A stretch of DNA of 5,949 bases from Thermococcus sp. (GTDB lineage Archaea > Methanobacteriota_B > Thermococci > Thermococcales > Thermococcaceae): NCBI GenBank assembly GCA_027035445.1, contig JALVUT010000425.1, positions 1 through 5,949 on the forward strand, in the 5' to 3' direction. A model generated the notes under the pieces. That model worked only from the letters and a program-made list of their open reading frames with translations, had not been told where the DNA came from and ran no database searches. Position 1 is the first letter of the stretch; every line of letters begins with the position of its first letter. This document shows positions 1 to 5,807 of the stretch, one piece after another. A program made the translations under genes and the position numbers.

Positions 1-681
1 CTCATCCTCTACGATGCGTACTCCTACGGGTGGAGTCTGGCCTTCGAGATAATGCGCAACAGGATGGGAATGGGTGACTTCGGGGTTATAGTGGACTCTA
101 TCCTCCCGTTGTCCTCCCTTGAAATGGAACTTGGAGGGATCAACTTTGACCTCAAGAGGGAAGGTGAGGCAGGGAACCTGGCCATCCTTGACATATTCTC
201 CTCTTTCTATGGAATAAAATACCCTGAGGCGTTTGTGTACACCGATCAAAGCATTGATGAATCAACGTTTCTTCCCAAGTACCTCCTGATGTACCGCCGT
301 GCTCTGAGGGAGATCATCGGGGACAGGAGGCCAGTTGGCGTCGATGCAACACTGGACGGTATGGCATTTCTCCTCGGGGAGGACAACTTCATCCGGATAC
401 TCCAGCGTTTGATGGCGGTTAAGGAGGAGGCCAGGCTAACTGAAAAAAGAAAGCGCCCCCTGAACATATGGCTCATGAACAAGGGGAGGGTATCGGAAAA
501 GCTCATATCCTGGATGGCAGTTTACAGCCACTACGTAATTGAGTTCCATTCATCCGAGGATTCCTTTGAGGAGAGGATGTTTGTCCGGAAGTCCCCGCTT
601 CCAGGATTCAAGTCAAGGGAGGGGGGCTACCGCTTCCGGCTCGACAACGGTAGAATAAAGTTGAGGCCGTTTTCCCAGTAG
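1..681 (+). CDS. DUF257-like protein of unknown function, 3' part only (start lies before the window)
   Basis: The frame is open from the first base of the window and ends at TAG 679-681, giving 226 visible residues. The first Met codon (position 52) lies inside the protein, so the true start is upstream. The visible part begins with a hydrophobic strand and an acidic turn (LILYDAYSYGWSLAFEIM), followed by a second strand (FGVIVDSIL) and an amphipathic helix. This alternating alpha/beta pattern, with 'IVDSIL...LEMELGGINFDL' early on, resembles the Thermococcales DUF257 family, proteins distantly reminiscent of RecA/KaiC-like folds. The C-terminal part is rich in charged residues and ends in short beta-like segments (GGYRFRLDNGRIKLRPF). 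No catalytic motif, Walker A or signal peptide is visible in the part present. The family assignment is from memory of its sequence pattern and is tentative; no function is proposed. The gene converges on the minus-strand pair, with 15 bases between the stops and no T-rich terminator in the gap. Confidence 0.75.
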   Translation, partial: LILYDAYSYGWSLAFEIMRNRMGMGDFGVIVDSILPLSSLEMELGGINFDLKREGEAGNLAILDIFSSFYGIKYPEAFVYTDQSIDESTFLPKYLLMYRRALREIIGDRRPVGVDATLDGMAFLLGEDNFIRILQRLMAVKEEARLTEKRKRPLNIWLMNKGRVSEKLISWMAVYSHYVIEFHSSEDSFEERMFVRKSPLPGFKSREGGYRFRLDNGRIKLRPFSQ

Positions 682-696
682 CAACCTCTGCTTTAG

Positions 697-897
697 CTAT
701 CCACCGGCCCTGGACTTCATAAGGGAGAGCATGAACCTCCTCACCTCTTCGTCCTTACCTTCAACGACGATCTCCCACCTGGGCATACCGTGAATTGGCT
801 TGCCCTCCCTCACCTCAACCTTCACCTCGGCACCTGACTTCAGGGAGATCTCCCTCACCTCATCCGGCGGGATGGCCGTTATAAGCGTCCTTTTCAT
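697..897 (-). CDS. 66-residue protein ending in Gly-Gly, co-encoded with TtuA; function unknown
   Basis: The start is well fixed: ATG at 897-895 follows a strong Shine-Dalgarno stretch (GGGGGTGG, complement of 903-910), and an in-frame TGA sits directly before it, so no upstream start is possible. It overlaps the 3' end of the thiolation gene by 38 bases in another frame, which suggests translational coupling and a shared transcript. Predicted layout by eye: strand (residues 3-9), short helix (11-20), strand (23-30), strand (41-46), charged amphipathic helix (48-62), then the tail R63-A64-G65-G66. The protein is small, highly charged and lacks Cys, so it is neither a zinc finger nor a redox protein. 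A C-terminal Gly-Gly is what sulfur carriers such as bacterial TtuB and archaeal SAMP/Urm1 proteins use. However, the strand/helix order does not look like a beta-grasp fold, and the Gly-Gly follows a helix. I do not recognise the family; it may be a lineage-restricted partner of the enzyme upstream. Confidence 0.8.
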   Translation of the reverse strand: MKRTLITAIPPDEVREISLKSGAEVKVEVREGKPIHGMPRWEIVVEGKDEEVRRFMLSLMKSRAGG

Positions 898-1858
898 TCA
901 CACCACCCCCAGACTTCCCAACCTTCCTCTTCACCTGAAGCCTGAACTGGCAGGCCTTGCATATCTCCCCTGTCGTTGGCTGGCCGCATATCTTACACCG
1001 GTTCAGCTCACTCGTTCTCTTGGTGTAGGTCTTCGCGATGAGCGGGAACAGCTTATCGTAGCTCCTGAGGATCTGATACTTCGTCCCGGGATGCCTCTCC
1101 TCCATCTCGTTGAGCCAGTCCCTTATCTCCGCCCTGAAGGCCTCCACCGCGTAGGGGCACTCGCTCAGATCGACTTCGATATCATTGAGAACCGCGTAGA
1201 GAACTATCTCCTTCTCCGGAATCTCCCTGAGCGGCTTTATCCTCGGGACCATCTCTGGGTGTATCTCCTCGTAGTAGGGCCCGGTCCTCCCGAGGCGCGC
1301 TATGTCGCCCCTGAGAACGTTCATCAGAAACATCTGAACCTCGTCGTCGAGGTTGTGGCCGACCGCCAGCTTATCGGCTCCGACGTCCTTCGCCGCGTAG
1401 TTGAGGAGCCATCTCCTCCAGACGCCGCAGTAGGAGCAGGCACCGACGCGCTCCCCCTTCTCAAAGCTCCCCATTATCTCAACCGTCTCGTCGAGCGTGA
1501 AGCCGATGTATTCCCTGAAGGAATAAACCCTGTGCTCTATGCCAAGCTTCTCAGCGTTTCTCTTTGCAACCTCAACGCTCAGCGGACGGTAGCCAGCTAT
1601 ACCCTCGTCTATGGTCACAACCGCCAGCTCAAAGGGAAACTTCTCGCGGAGCTTCGCGAGGAGATGCATGAGGACGACACTGTCTTTCCCACCGCTCACC
1701 CCAACCGCTATCCTCTCGCCTTTCTCTATGAGGTGATATCTCTTTACCGTCTCCTTGAACTTCTTCTCGACCATCCTGTTGAAGTGCCTTTTGCAGTAGT
1801 ACCGCCCCGTGTAGCGTGCGTGGTAGATCGCAGGCCTCCCGCAGACTGAGCACCTCAT
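860..1858 (-). CDS. ttuA: TtuA/Ncs6-family tRNA 2-thiouridine synthetase
   Basis: Cytosolic enzyme of the TtuA/Ncs6/Ctu1 group. It activates a tRNA uridine with ATP and inserts sulfur, using a persulfide or thiocarboxylate donor, to give 2-thiouridine (position 54 in thermophiles, or wobble position 34 in the Ncs6 branch). With the ATG at 1858 the protein has 332 residues, close to the usual 310-330. In order: N-terminal zinc finger C3-x2-C6...C22-x2-H25; PP-loop ATPase motif SGGKDS at 55-60; C141-x2-C144 and C234, matching the three Cys that hold the [4Fe-4S] cluster in characterised TtuA; GHNLDDE at 167-173; C-terminal zinc finger C288-x2-C291...C300-x2-C303; then a Gly-rich tail of about 28 residues. 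A GTG at 1888 would add ten residues, but it lies in the TATA element, whereas ATG 1858 has GGTGA (1863-1867) four bases upstream. Its end overlaps the 66-residue gene. Whether it serves U54 or U34 cannot be decided from sequence alone. Confidence 0.95.
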   Translation of the reverse strand: MRCSVCGRPAIYHARYTGRYYCKRHFNRMVEKKFKETVKRYHLIEKGERIAVGVSGGKDSVVLMHLLAKLREKFPFELAVVTIDEGIAGYRPLSVEVAKRNAEKLGIEHRVYSFREYIGFTLDETVEIMGSFEKGERVGACSYCGVWRRWLLNYAAKDVGADKLAVGHNLDDEVQMFLMNVLRGDIARLGRTGPYYEEIHPEMVPRIKPLREIPEKEIVLYAVLNDIEVDLSECPYAVEAFRAEIRDWLNEMEERHPGTKYQILRSYDKLFPLIAKTYTKRTSELNRCKICGQPTTGEICKACQFRLQVKRKVGKSGGGVNEKDAYNGHPAG

Positions 1859-1887
1859 GGACTCACCGAGTGAAAGGTCGGGGCACA

Positions 1888-1897
1888 CTTTAAAAAG
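1888..1897 (-). promoter_or_regulatory. Probable TATA element of the ttuA promoter
   Basis: On the minus strand the sequence reads CTTTTTAAAG, an archaeal TATA-like box. Transcription in Thermococcales usually starts about 25 bases downstream, here near 1866-1868. That would leave a leader of roughly ten bases holding the GGTGA site (1863-1867) before ATG 1858. The geometry is typical of the group and supports the internal ATG over the upstream GTG. The start point is inferred, not seen. Confidence 0.6.
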
Positions 1898-1900
1898 ATT

Positions 1901-1924
1901 GGTTTCTGCGGAAACCGCGGTTTC
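1901..1924. promoter_or_regulatory. Nested palindromes next to the ttuA promoter (possible operator)
   Basis: Two perfect inverted repeats share one arm. GGTTTC-TGCG-GAAACC occupies 1901-1916 (6-base arms, 4-base spacer), and GAAACCGCGGTTTC at 1911-1924 is an uninterrupted 14-base palindrome. The element thus carries the half-site GGTTTC/GAAACC three times in alternating orientation. It starts three bases upstream of the ttuA TATA element, where it would meet the TFB recognition region, so a protein bound here could affect ttuA transcription. It does not match the SurR consensus (GTT-n3-AAC) or the TATCAC-type sugar-regulator site of Thermococcales as I know them. A regulatory role is inference. 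Confidence 0.45.
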
Positions 1925-2187
1925 GCGCCCGGGAGGAAAATGTAAACATTGACGTATTTATAACAGTTTTCTATGGTCTAACGGTTCTCTTTGGCTCAAA
2001 TGTCTAAATATAATTCTTTGATTTGGATTTGGTGTTCAGTAGCCCATGATTTTCAATGCCATCTTCTAGTATAGTACTTTAGAGGACAGGGCTTTCCATT
2101 GATAACATTATATCATCCATTACCGTTAATATTAATACTCTCATGTCTGACAAAATTGGTCATAATGCTTTTGAAGATATTGAACAG
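1925..2187. other. Divergent intergenic region, AT-rich, no gene seen
   Basis: After the GC-rich palindromes the sequence becomes strongly AT-rich. I see no ORF of useful length with a Shine-Dalgarno site, no tRNA or rRNA, and no CRISPR-like repeat. Small features present: TATA-like stretches at 2003-2015 (TCTAAATATAATT, plus strand) and around 1955-1963 (GTATTTATA, usable on either strand), neither with a matching gene; a 10-base palindrome TTAATATTAA at 2126-2135; and a 5-base inverted repeat AGCCC (2041-2045)/GGGCT (2089-2093) with a long loop. In such AT-rich DNA, most of these may be chance. Confidence 0.5.
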
Positions 2188-2200
2188 ATATATTTAAATA
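2188..2200 (+). promoter_or_regulatory. Probable TATA element of the ABC importer operon
   Basis: The sequence ATATATTTAAATA is a good archaeal TATA box, preceded by a purine-containing stretch (GAACAG) that could serve as the TFB-binding element. A start about 25 bases downstream (near 2222-2226) would give a leader of about 40 bases before ATG 2265. It is the strongest TATA-like element near the first gene of the operon. No clear operator is visible around it. Confidence 0.6.
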
Positions 2201-2253
2201 AGATAGATTATTAAAACATTGCGATAAAATCAGAAAGGTATCTAGCAAAAATT

Positions 2254-2260
2254 GGGGTGG
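2254..2260 (+). promoter_or_regulatory. Shine-Dalgarno site of the substrate-binding protein gene
   Basis: GGGGTGG, four bases before ATG 2265, complements the 3' end of archaeal 16S rRNA and fixes the start directly before the signal peptide. Confidence 0.75.
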
Positions 2261-2264
2261 TATT

Positions 2265-3887
2265 ATGAGGAAGGGGATAGGCCTGTTTGTATTGGCTGTC
2301 GTTATATTCAGTGTGATTGCCAGTGGATGTATAAGCGGTGGGACTACCTCCACTACGCAGACTCCATCCCAGACTTCTAAGAAAGTTTCCATGACTGAGA
2401 AAGAAACTACAAATGTCGTAATTTACGGTTACGGCCATGAGATGGTAACATTGGATCCAAGCACAGAATTCTCTAACTCTGTAATAATTCTTGCAAACGT
2501 GTATGAGTGCCTCGTGAAGTATACACCTAACGGGTTGAAGCCTTGGCTTGCCACTTCCTGGGAGAGCAATAAAAATGGGACGGTGTGGATATTCCACCTT
2601 AGGCATGGAGTCAAATTTCATACCGGGGATACAATGACGGCTGAAGATGTGAAGTGGTCTATTGAAAGAACCATAAGAATGGGACTTGGCCCATCTTATA
2701 TCTGGGATCCAGTGAAAAAAATAGAGGTTGTGAATAATTATACCATTAAATTCTATCTTAAATACCCAGCCAATTTACCTTTGATAGCCTCATCGGCTTA
2801 TGGGGCTTACATAATGGACAGCAAGTACCTATCAAGAATAGGTGATGATAAAGCAATAGCGAACTGGTTTAATCAGGGACATGACGCTGGAACTGGACCT
2901 TATACGATTGTAAAGTATAACCCCAGAACTGAAATAGTCCTTAAGAAATTCAAAGACTACTGGGGTGGGTGGAGCAATGACCAGTTTGATCTGGCCATAA
3001 TAAAGATAATCCCCGATGCTACCCTACGAGAGGAGATGGTTGTAAATAATAAGATTCAGATTACAAGGGATTTACCCCTTGATGATCTCCCGAAGTTAAA
3101 GGACAATCCTAACGTTATAGTTGATCCCGCCCCTTCCTACCAAGAACTCTATGCCTTTTTCAATACTAAAAAAGAACCACTGAATAACAAGTTGGTGAGG
3201 CAAGCTTTGAGTTATGCTGTCCCATACAACGAGATAGTTAAATATATCCTCCATGGGTATGGTGAGGTTGCAAAGGGACCCATTCCTAAAGGCATGCTGG
3301 GTTACTTTAAGAATATGGAAACTTACACATATAATATCAGCAAGGCCAAACACTTGTTGGCTCAAGCAGGCTATCCAAACGGTGGATTTAAGCTTGTCTT
3401 GACTTATACCCAAGGGGATCAAGCTGAAGCAAAAGTTGCAGAAATTATAAAAGCAGAGTGGAAGAAGTTAGGTGTTAATGTGGAAATAAGACCAATGAAT
3501 TGGAATCAGCAGTGGGCTCTAGCTAAGAGCAACCCCTTAAAAGCTCAGGATATCCTCATGATGTACTGGTGGCCCACATACCCCACCCCTTATGACTTTC
3601 TTTTCAACATGTTCCACTGTGAGAAGAAAACACTTTTCAACCTCTGCTATTACTGCAACCCTGAATTTGACAGACTGATTGATGAGGCTGTCGGTCTTGA
3701 AGGGGTAAACCTCACTAAAGCCACGAGTCTCTATAGAAAGGCGGAACAGATACTGATAGCAGATGCCCCAGCAATATTCCTCTATGATCCTGACGCTGTC
3801 TATGTTTACAATAAGAGCATAAAAGGGTTTGAGTACAATCCAGGGTATCCACAGGTCGTGTTTTTTTATGAACTCCATAAAGTTTGA
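2265..3887 (+). CDS. Family 5 (peptide/nickel-type) ABC importer substrate-binding lipoprotein
   Basis: Extracellular receptor of the ABC importer encoded downstream; 540 residues, the usual size for the SBP_bac_5 family. Residues 1-22 form a lipoprotein signal (M-R-K, hydrophobic core 5-18, lipobox A19-S-G-C22), with C22 as the likely lipid anchor. A Ser/Thr-rich linker (about 24-48), common in archaeal surface proteins, follows. The family signature runs from W108 to R135 (LRHGVKFHTGD, then TAEDVKWSIER). Near the C-terminus is the conserved NPEFDRLIDEAV (465-476). Several N-glycosylation sequons are present (NGT, NYT, NIS, NLT, NKS), consistent with an exposed glycoprotein. Mature Cys other than the anchor are C82, C452, C461 and C464. 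ATG 2265 has a GGGGTGG site and a TATA box upstream. The substrate is not readable from sequence: oligopeptides are the default, but archaeal cellobiose- and other oligosaccharide-binding proteins fall in the same family. Confidence 0.95.
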   Translation: MRKGIGLFVLAVVIFSVIASGCISGGTTSTTQTPSQTSKKVSMTEKETTNVVIYGYGHEMVTLDPSTEFSNSVIILANVYECLVKYTPNGLKPWLATSWESNKNGTVWIFHLRHGVKFHTGDTMTAEDVKWSIERTIRMGLGPSYIWDPVKKIEVVNNYTIKFYLKYPANLPLIASSAYGAYIMDSKYLSRIGDDKAIANWFNQGHDAGTGPYTIVKYNPRTEIVLKKFKDYWGGWSNDQFDLAIIKIIPDATLREEMVVNNKIQITRDLPLDDLPKLKDNPNVIVDPAPSYQELYAFFNTKKEPLNNKLVRQALSYAVPYNEIVKYILHGYGEVAKGPIPKGMLGYFKNMETYTYNISKAKHLLAQAGYPNGGFKLVLTYTQGDQAEAKVAEIIKAEWKKLGVNVEIRPMNWNQQWALAKSNPLKAQDILMMYWWPTYPTPYDFLFNMFHCEKKTLFNLCYYCNPEFDRLIDEAVGLEGVNLTKATSLYRKAEQILIADAPAIFLYDPDAVYVYNKSIKGFEYNPGYPQVVFFYELHKV

Positions 3888-3911
3888 TTTAGTATCTCTT
3901 TTTACTTTTAT

Positions 3912-3917
3912 GGAGGG
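3912..3917 (+). promoter_or_regulatory. Shine-Dalgarno site of the DppB-type permease gene
   Basis: GGAGGG, six bases before ATG 3924, lies in the 36-base gap after the lipoprotein gene. The same gap holds T-rich DNA (a run of five T at 3899-3903), so transcription probably continues but may be partly reduced here. Confidence 0.7.
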
Positions 3918-3923
3918 ATAGCT

Positions 3924-4943
3924 ATGAGATTTAGGGAGTATATCCTTTATAGAATTGTGTTGGCAGTTTTTGTTATTATAGGTGTTGTCACAATTGTGTT
4001 TTTTATATCTAGGGTTATACCATCTAATCCTGCTGCTCTATGGGTTGGTCCTCATCCAACTCCTGAGGCCATAGAAAAAGCGAGAGAGCAACTTCATCTA
4101 AACGAACCCCTCCTGAAACAGTATGGATACTACCTGTGGTCACTTATCCATGGAAATCTTGGTGTTTCAATAAGAACCCACCATCCTGTTGCAGAGGATT
4201 TAAAATCTGCCTTCACTGCAACTTTTGAGCTCATACTAGTAGCTGAATTTATAGCTATAATTGTTGGAATCCCCTTAGGGGTTTATTCCGCTGTTAGAAA
4301 GGATTCTTGGCTGGATAATTTGAGTAGGATATTTGCCATAAGTGGTGTCTCTCTGCCAGCATTCTGGTTTGGGATAGTCCTCCAAATCATCTTTTCCCAG
4401 CACTTTGGTCTTCTTCCTTTGGCTGGTAGAGTGAGCACCGTCGTGATACTTGAACATCCTCTTCATGTCATAACAGGGTTCTATCTCTTTGATTCATTGA
4501 TAACAGGGAACATTCCCGTATTTTTGAGTGCTCTCAGGCACATAATCCTCCCCGCGGTAGTTCTTGCTATGTACCCTGTTGGTCTTATAACTCGGCAAGT
4601 GCGTTCTATGATGATAGAGGTTCTTAATGAGAATTATATAAGAACCGCACAGGCTTACGGCCTGCCCCCAAGGAGAATATACTTCAAATATGCTCTAAAG
4701 AATGCCATAGCACCTGCATTAATAGCCGTTGGTCTCTCCTTTGCATATACTCTAATCGGAGCCTTTCTTGTTGAACTTATATTCAACTGGCCAGGTCTGG
4801 GCAGGTATGCAGCATACTCAATTTTAAGTATGGACTATCCCGCAATTCTCGGTGTTACGATTGTCGTGGCAACAGTATATGTCTTCATTAATCTGATCGT
4901 TGATCTTATCCAAGTTTATATTGATCCAAGAATAACTCTGTGA
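3924..4943 (+). CDS. dppB: DppB-type ABC importer permease
   Basis: Integral membrane subunit that pairs with the DppC-type permease to form the channel; 339 residues, normal for the DppB/OppB family. The start MRFREYILYRIV is the usual short positively charged head before the first membrane helix (about 11-29). An extracellular segment follows (about 30-95), with the family's 'P-x-NPA' and 'LHLNEPLLKQY' patterns. Further membrane segments lie near 101-121, 136-157, 205-222, 265-290 and 310-334, so about six in total. The cytoplasmic EAA-like loop that docks on the ATPase is clear: E236-NYIRTAQAYG-L247, followed by a 'YALKNAIAP' segment. The protein ends in 'YIDPRITL', as family members do. 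The name dppB denotes family membership; transport of dipeptides is not shown. Confidence 0.95.
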   Translation: MRFREYILYRIVLAVFVIIGVVTIVFFISRVIPSNPAALWVGPHPTPEAIEKAREQLHLNEPLLKQYGYYLWSLIHGNLGVSIRTHHPVAEDLKSAFTATFELILVAEFIAIIVGIPLGVYSAVRKDSWLDNLSRIFAISGVSLPAFWFGIVLQIIFSQHFGLLPLAGRVSTVVILEHPLHVITGFYLFDSLITGNIPVFLSALRHIILPAVVLAMYPVGLITRQVRSMMIEVLNENYIRTAQAYGLPPRRIYFKYALKNAIAPALIAVGLSFAYTLIGAFLVELIFNWPGLGRYAAYSILSMDYPAILGVTIVVATVYVFINLIVDLIQVYIDPRITL

Positions 4944-4949
4944 GGGAGG
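4944..4949 (+). promoter_or_regulatory. Shine-Dalgarno site of the DppC-type permease gene
   Basis: GGGAGG directly follows the TGA stop of the preceding permease gene and lies three bases before ATG 4953. The 9-base gap makes independent transcription very unlikely. Confidence 0.7.
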
Positions 4950-4952
4950 AAA

Positions 4953-5807
4953 ATGAGGAAAGAGGAAACAATTAAAATCCTGCTTAGAAACAAGCTCTCA
5001 ATAGTAGGTCTTTCAATAATATTAGTTCTCATTGTCATAGCAATCTTTGCACCCTTCTTAGCTCCATATCCAAATCAGGCCCTAGGAGAGCCTAACTTAA
5101 AGGAGCGTCTGCAACCCCCTAGTAGAGCACATCCCTTTGGGACAGACTACTTGGGAAGAGATATACTAAGCAGGGTTATCTATGGAGCGAGAACGTCATT
5201 GCTGATTGGATTCTCTGTTGTATTCTTAGCTCTCCTGATAGGAGCCCCCCTCGGCCTAATAGCAGGGTATTTTGGGGGTAAGATTGATCTGGTTATAATG
5301 AGGGTAACAGACATATTCCTTGCGTTTCCTCCTCTTCTCCTTGCATTGCTTATTGCAACAACTCTTGGTAGAGGCATGATCAATGCCATCCTAGCTCTTG
5401 CAGTAAGTTGGTGGCCATGGTATACTCGACTGATCAGGGGAATGGCTATATCAGTGAAAGAGCGTCCGTATGTCGAGGCCTCAAGGGCTATGGGAATATC
5501 CAACTGGAAGATCATGATACGTCATATCCTACCAAACTCCATTTCTCCCCTCATTGTTCAGGCAACCATGGATATGGGCTCTGCAATTTTGGCGGCAGCA
5601 TCATTAAGCTTCCTTGGACTTGGTGTTCAGCCTCCAACGCCTGATTGGGGGCTTATGGTTAGCGAGGGACAGGCTTACTTTCTAAATTACTGGTGGTACC
5701 CTGTATTCCCAGGTCTAGCCATCTTTGTAACGGTTATGGCATTTAATCTGCTGGGAGATGCTGTGAGGGAGGTTATAGACCCCAGACTAAGGAGGAGGTT
5801 GCTATGA
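4953..5807 (+). CDS. dppC: DppC-type ABC importer permease
   Basis: Second membrane subunit of the importer, 284 residues, typical of the DppC/OppC family. The first membrane helix is near residues 15-38 and belongs to the OppC N-terminal domain (charged head MRKEETIKILLRNK, then LSIVGLSIILVLIVI). The family signature H60-PFGTDYLGR-D70 follows, leading into the transport domain with about five more helices. The ATPase-docking EAA-like loop reads PYVEASRAMGIS, with Y173 to G181, followed by 'IRHILPN'. The conserved 'SFLGLGVQPPTPDWG' near the end is also typical. Its TGA stop overlaps the ATG of the next gene (ATGA), indicating translational coupling. The substrate is unproven, as for its partners. 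Confidence 0.95.
   Translation: MRKEETIKILLRNKLSIVGLSIILVLIVIAIFAPFLAPYPNQALGEPNLKERLQPPSRAHPFGTDYLGRDILSRVIYGARTSLLIGFSVVFLALLIGAPLGLIAGYFGGKIDLVIMRVTDIFLAFPPLLLALLIATTLGRGMINAILALAVSWWPWYTRLIRGMAISVKERPYVEASRAMGISNWKIMIRHILPNSISPLIVQATMDMGSAILAAASLSFLGLGVQPPTPDWGLMVSEGQAYFLNYWWYPVFPGLAIFVTVMAFNLLGDAVREVIDPRLRRRLL
5794..5799 (+). promoter_or_regulatory. Shine-Dalgarno site of the DppD-type ATPase gene
   Basis: GGAGGT lies inside the last codons of the DppC-type gene, four bases before ATG 5804, and decides the start at the ATGA overlap. Confidence 0.7.

Noticed and set aside
800..1849. Plus-strand open frame of 349 codons opposite ttuA
   Set aside because: It lies antisense to a gene with complete family motifs. 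It has no Shine-Dalgarno site or promoter, and its product is Leu/Pro/Arg/Val-rich with no recognisable domain. Long antisense frames are common opposite GC-rich genes.
1859..1888. GTG 1888 as the ttuA start (ten extra residues)
   Set aside because: The GTG falls in the probable TATA element, would lie upstream of the expected transcription start, and lacks a Shine-Dalgarno site. ATG 1858 has GGTGA at proper spacing and begins right at the N-terminal zinc finger.
1901..1916. GGTTTC-TGCG-GAAACC read as a transcription terminator hairpin
   Set aside because: It lies upstream of, not after, both flanking genes, and archaeal termination relies on T-tracts rather than hairpins. Its place beside the TATA box fits a regulatory site better.
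2034..2125. Possible C/D-box guide RNA on the minus strand of the intergenic region
   Set aside because: A GGATGAT-like stretch and a CTGA about 90 bases away can be found, but the C box is imperfect, the spacing is too long for thermococcal C/D RNAs (usually 50-65 bases), and no terminal stem or C'/D' pair is evident.
2211..2621. Minus-strand open frame of 136 codons
   Set aside because: It is antisense to the signal-peptide region of the binding protein, ends inside its promoter region, and shows no recognisable protein features or ribosome-binding site.
5408..5644. Plus-strand open frame of 78 codons inside the DppC-type gene
   Set aside because: It is an out-of-frame shadow of a strongly conserved permease segment with no Shine-Dalgarno site.
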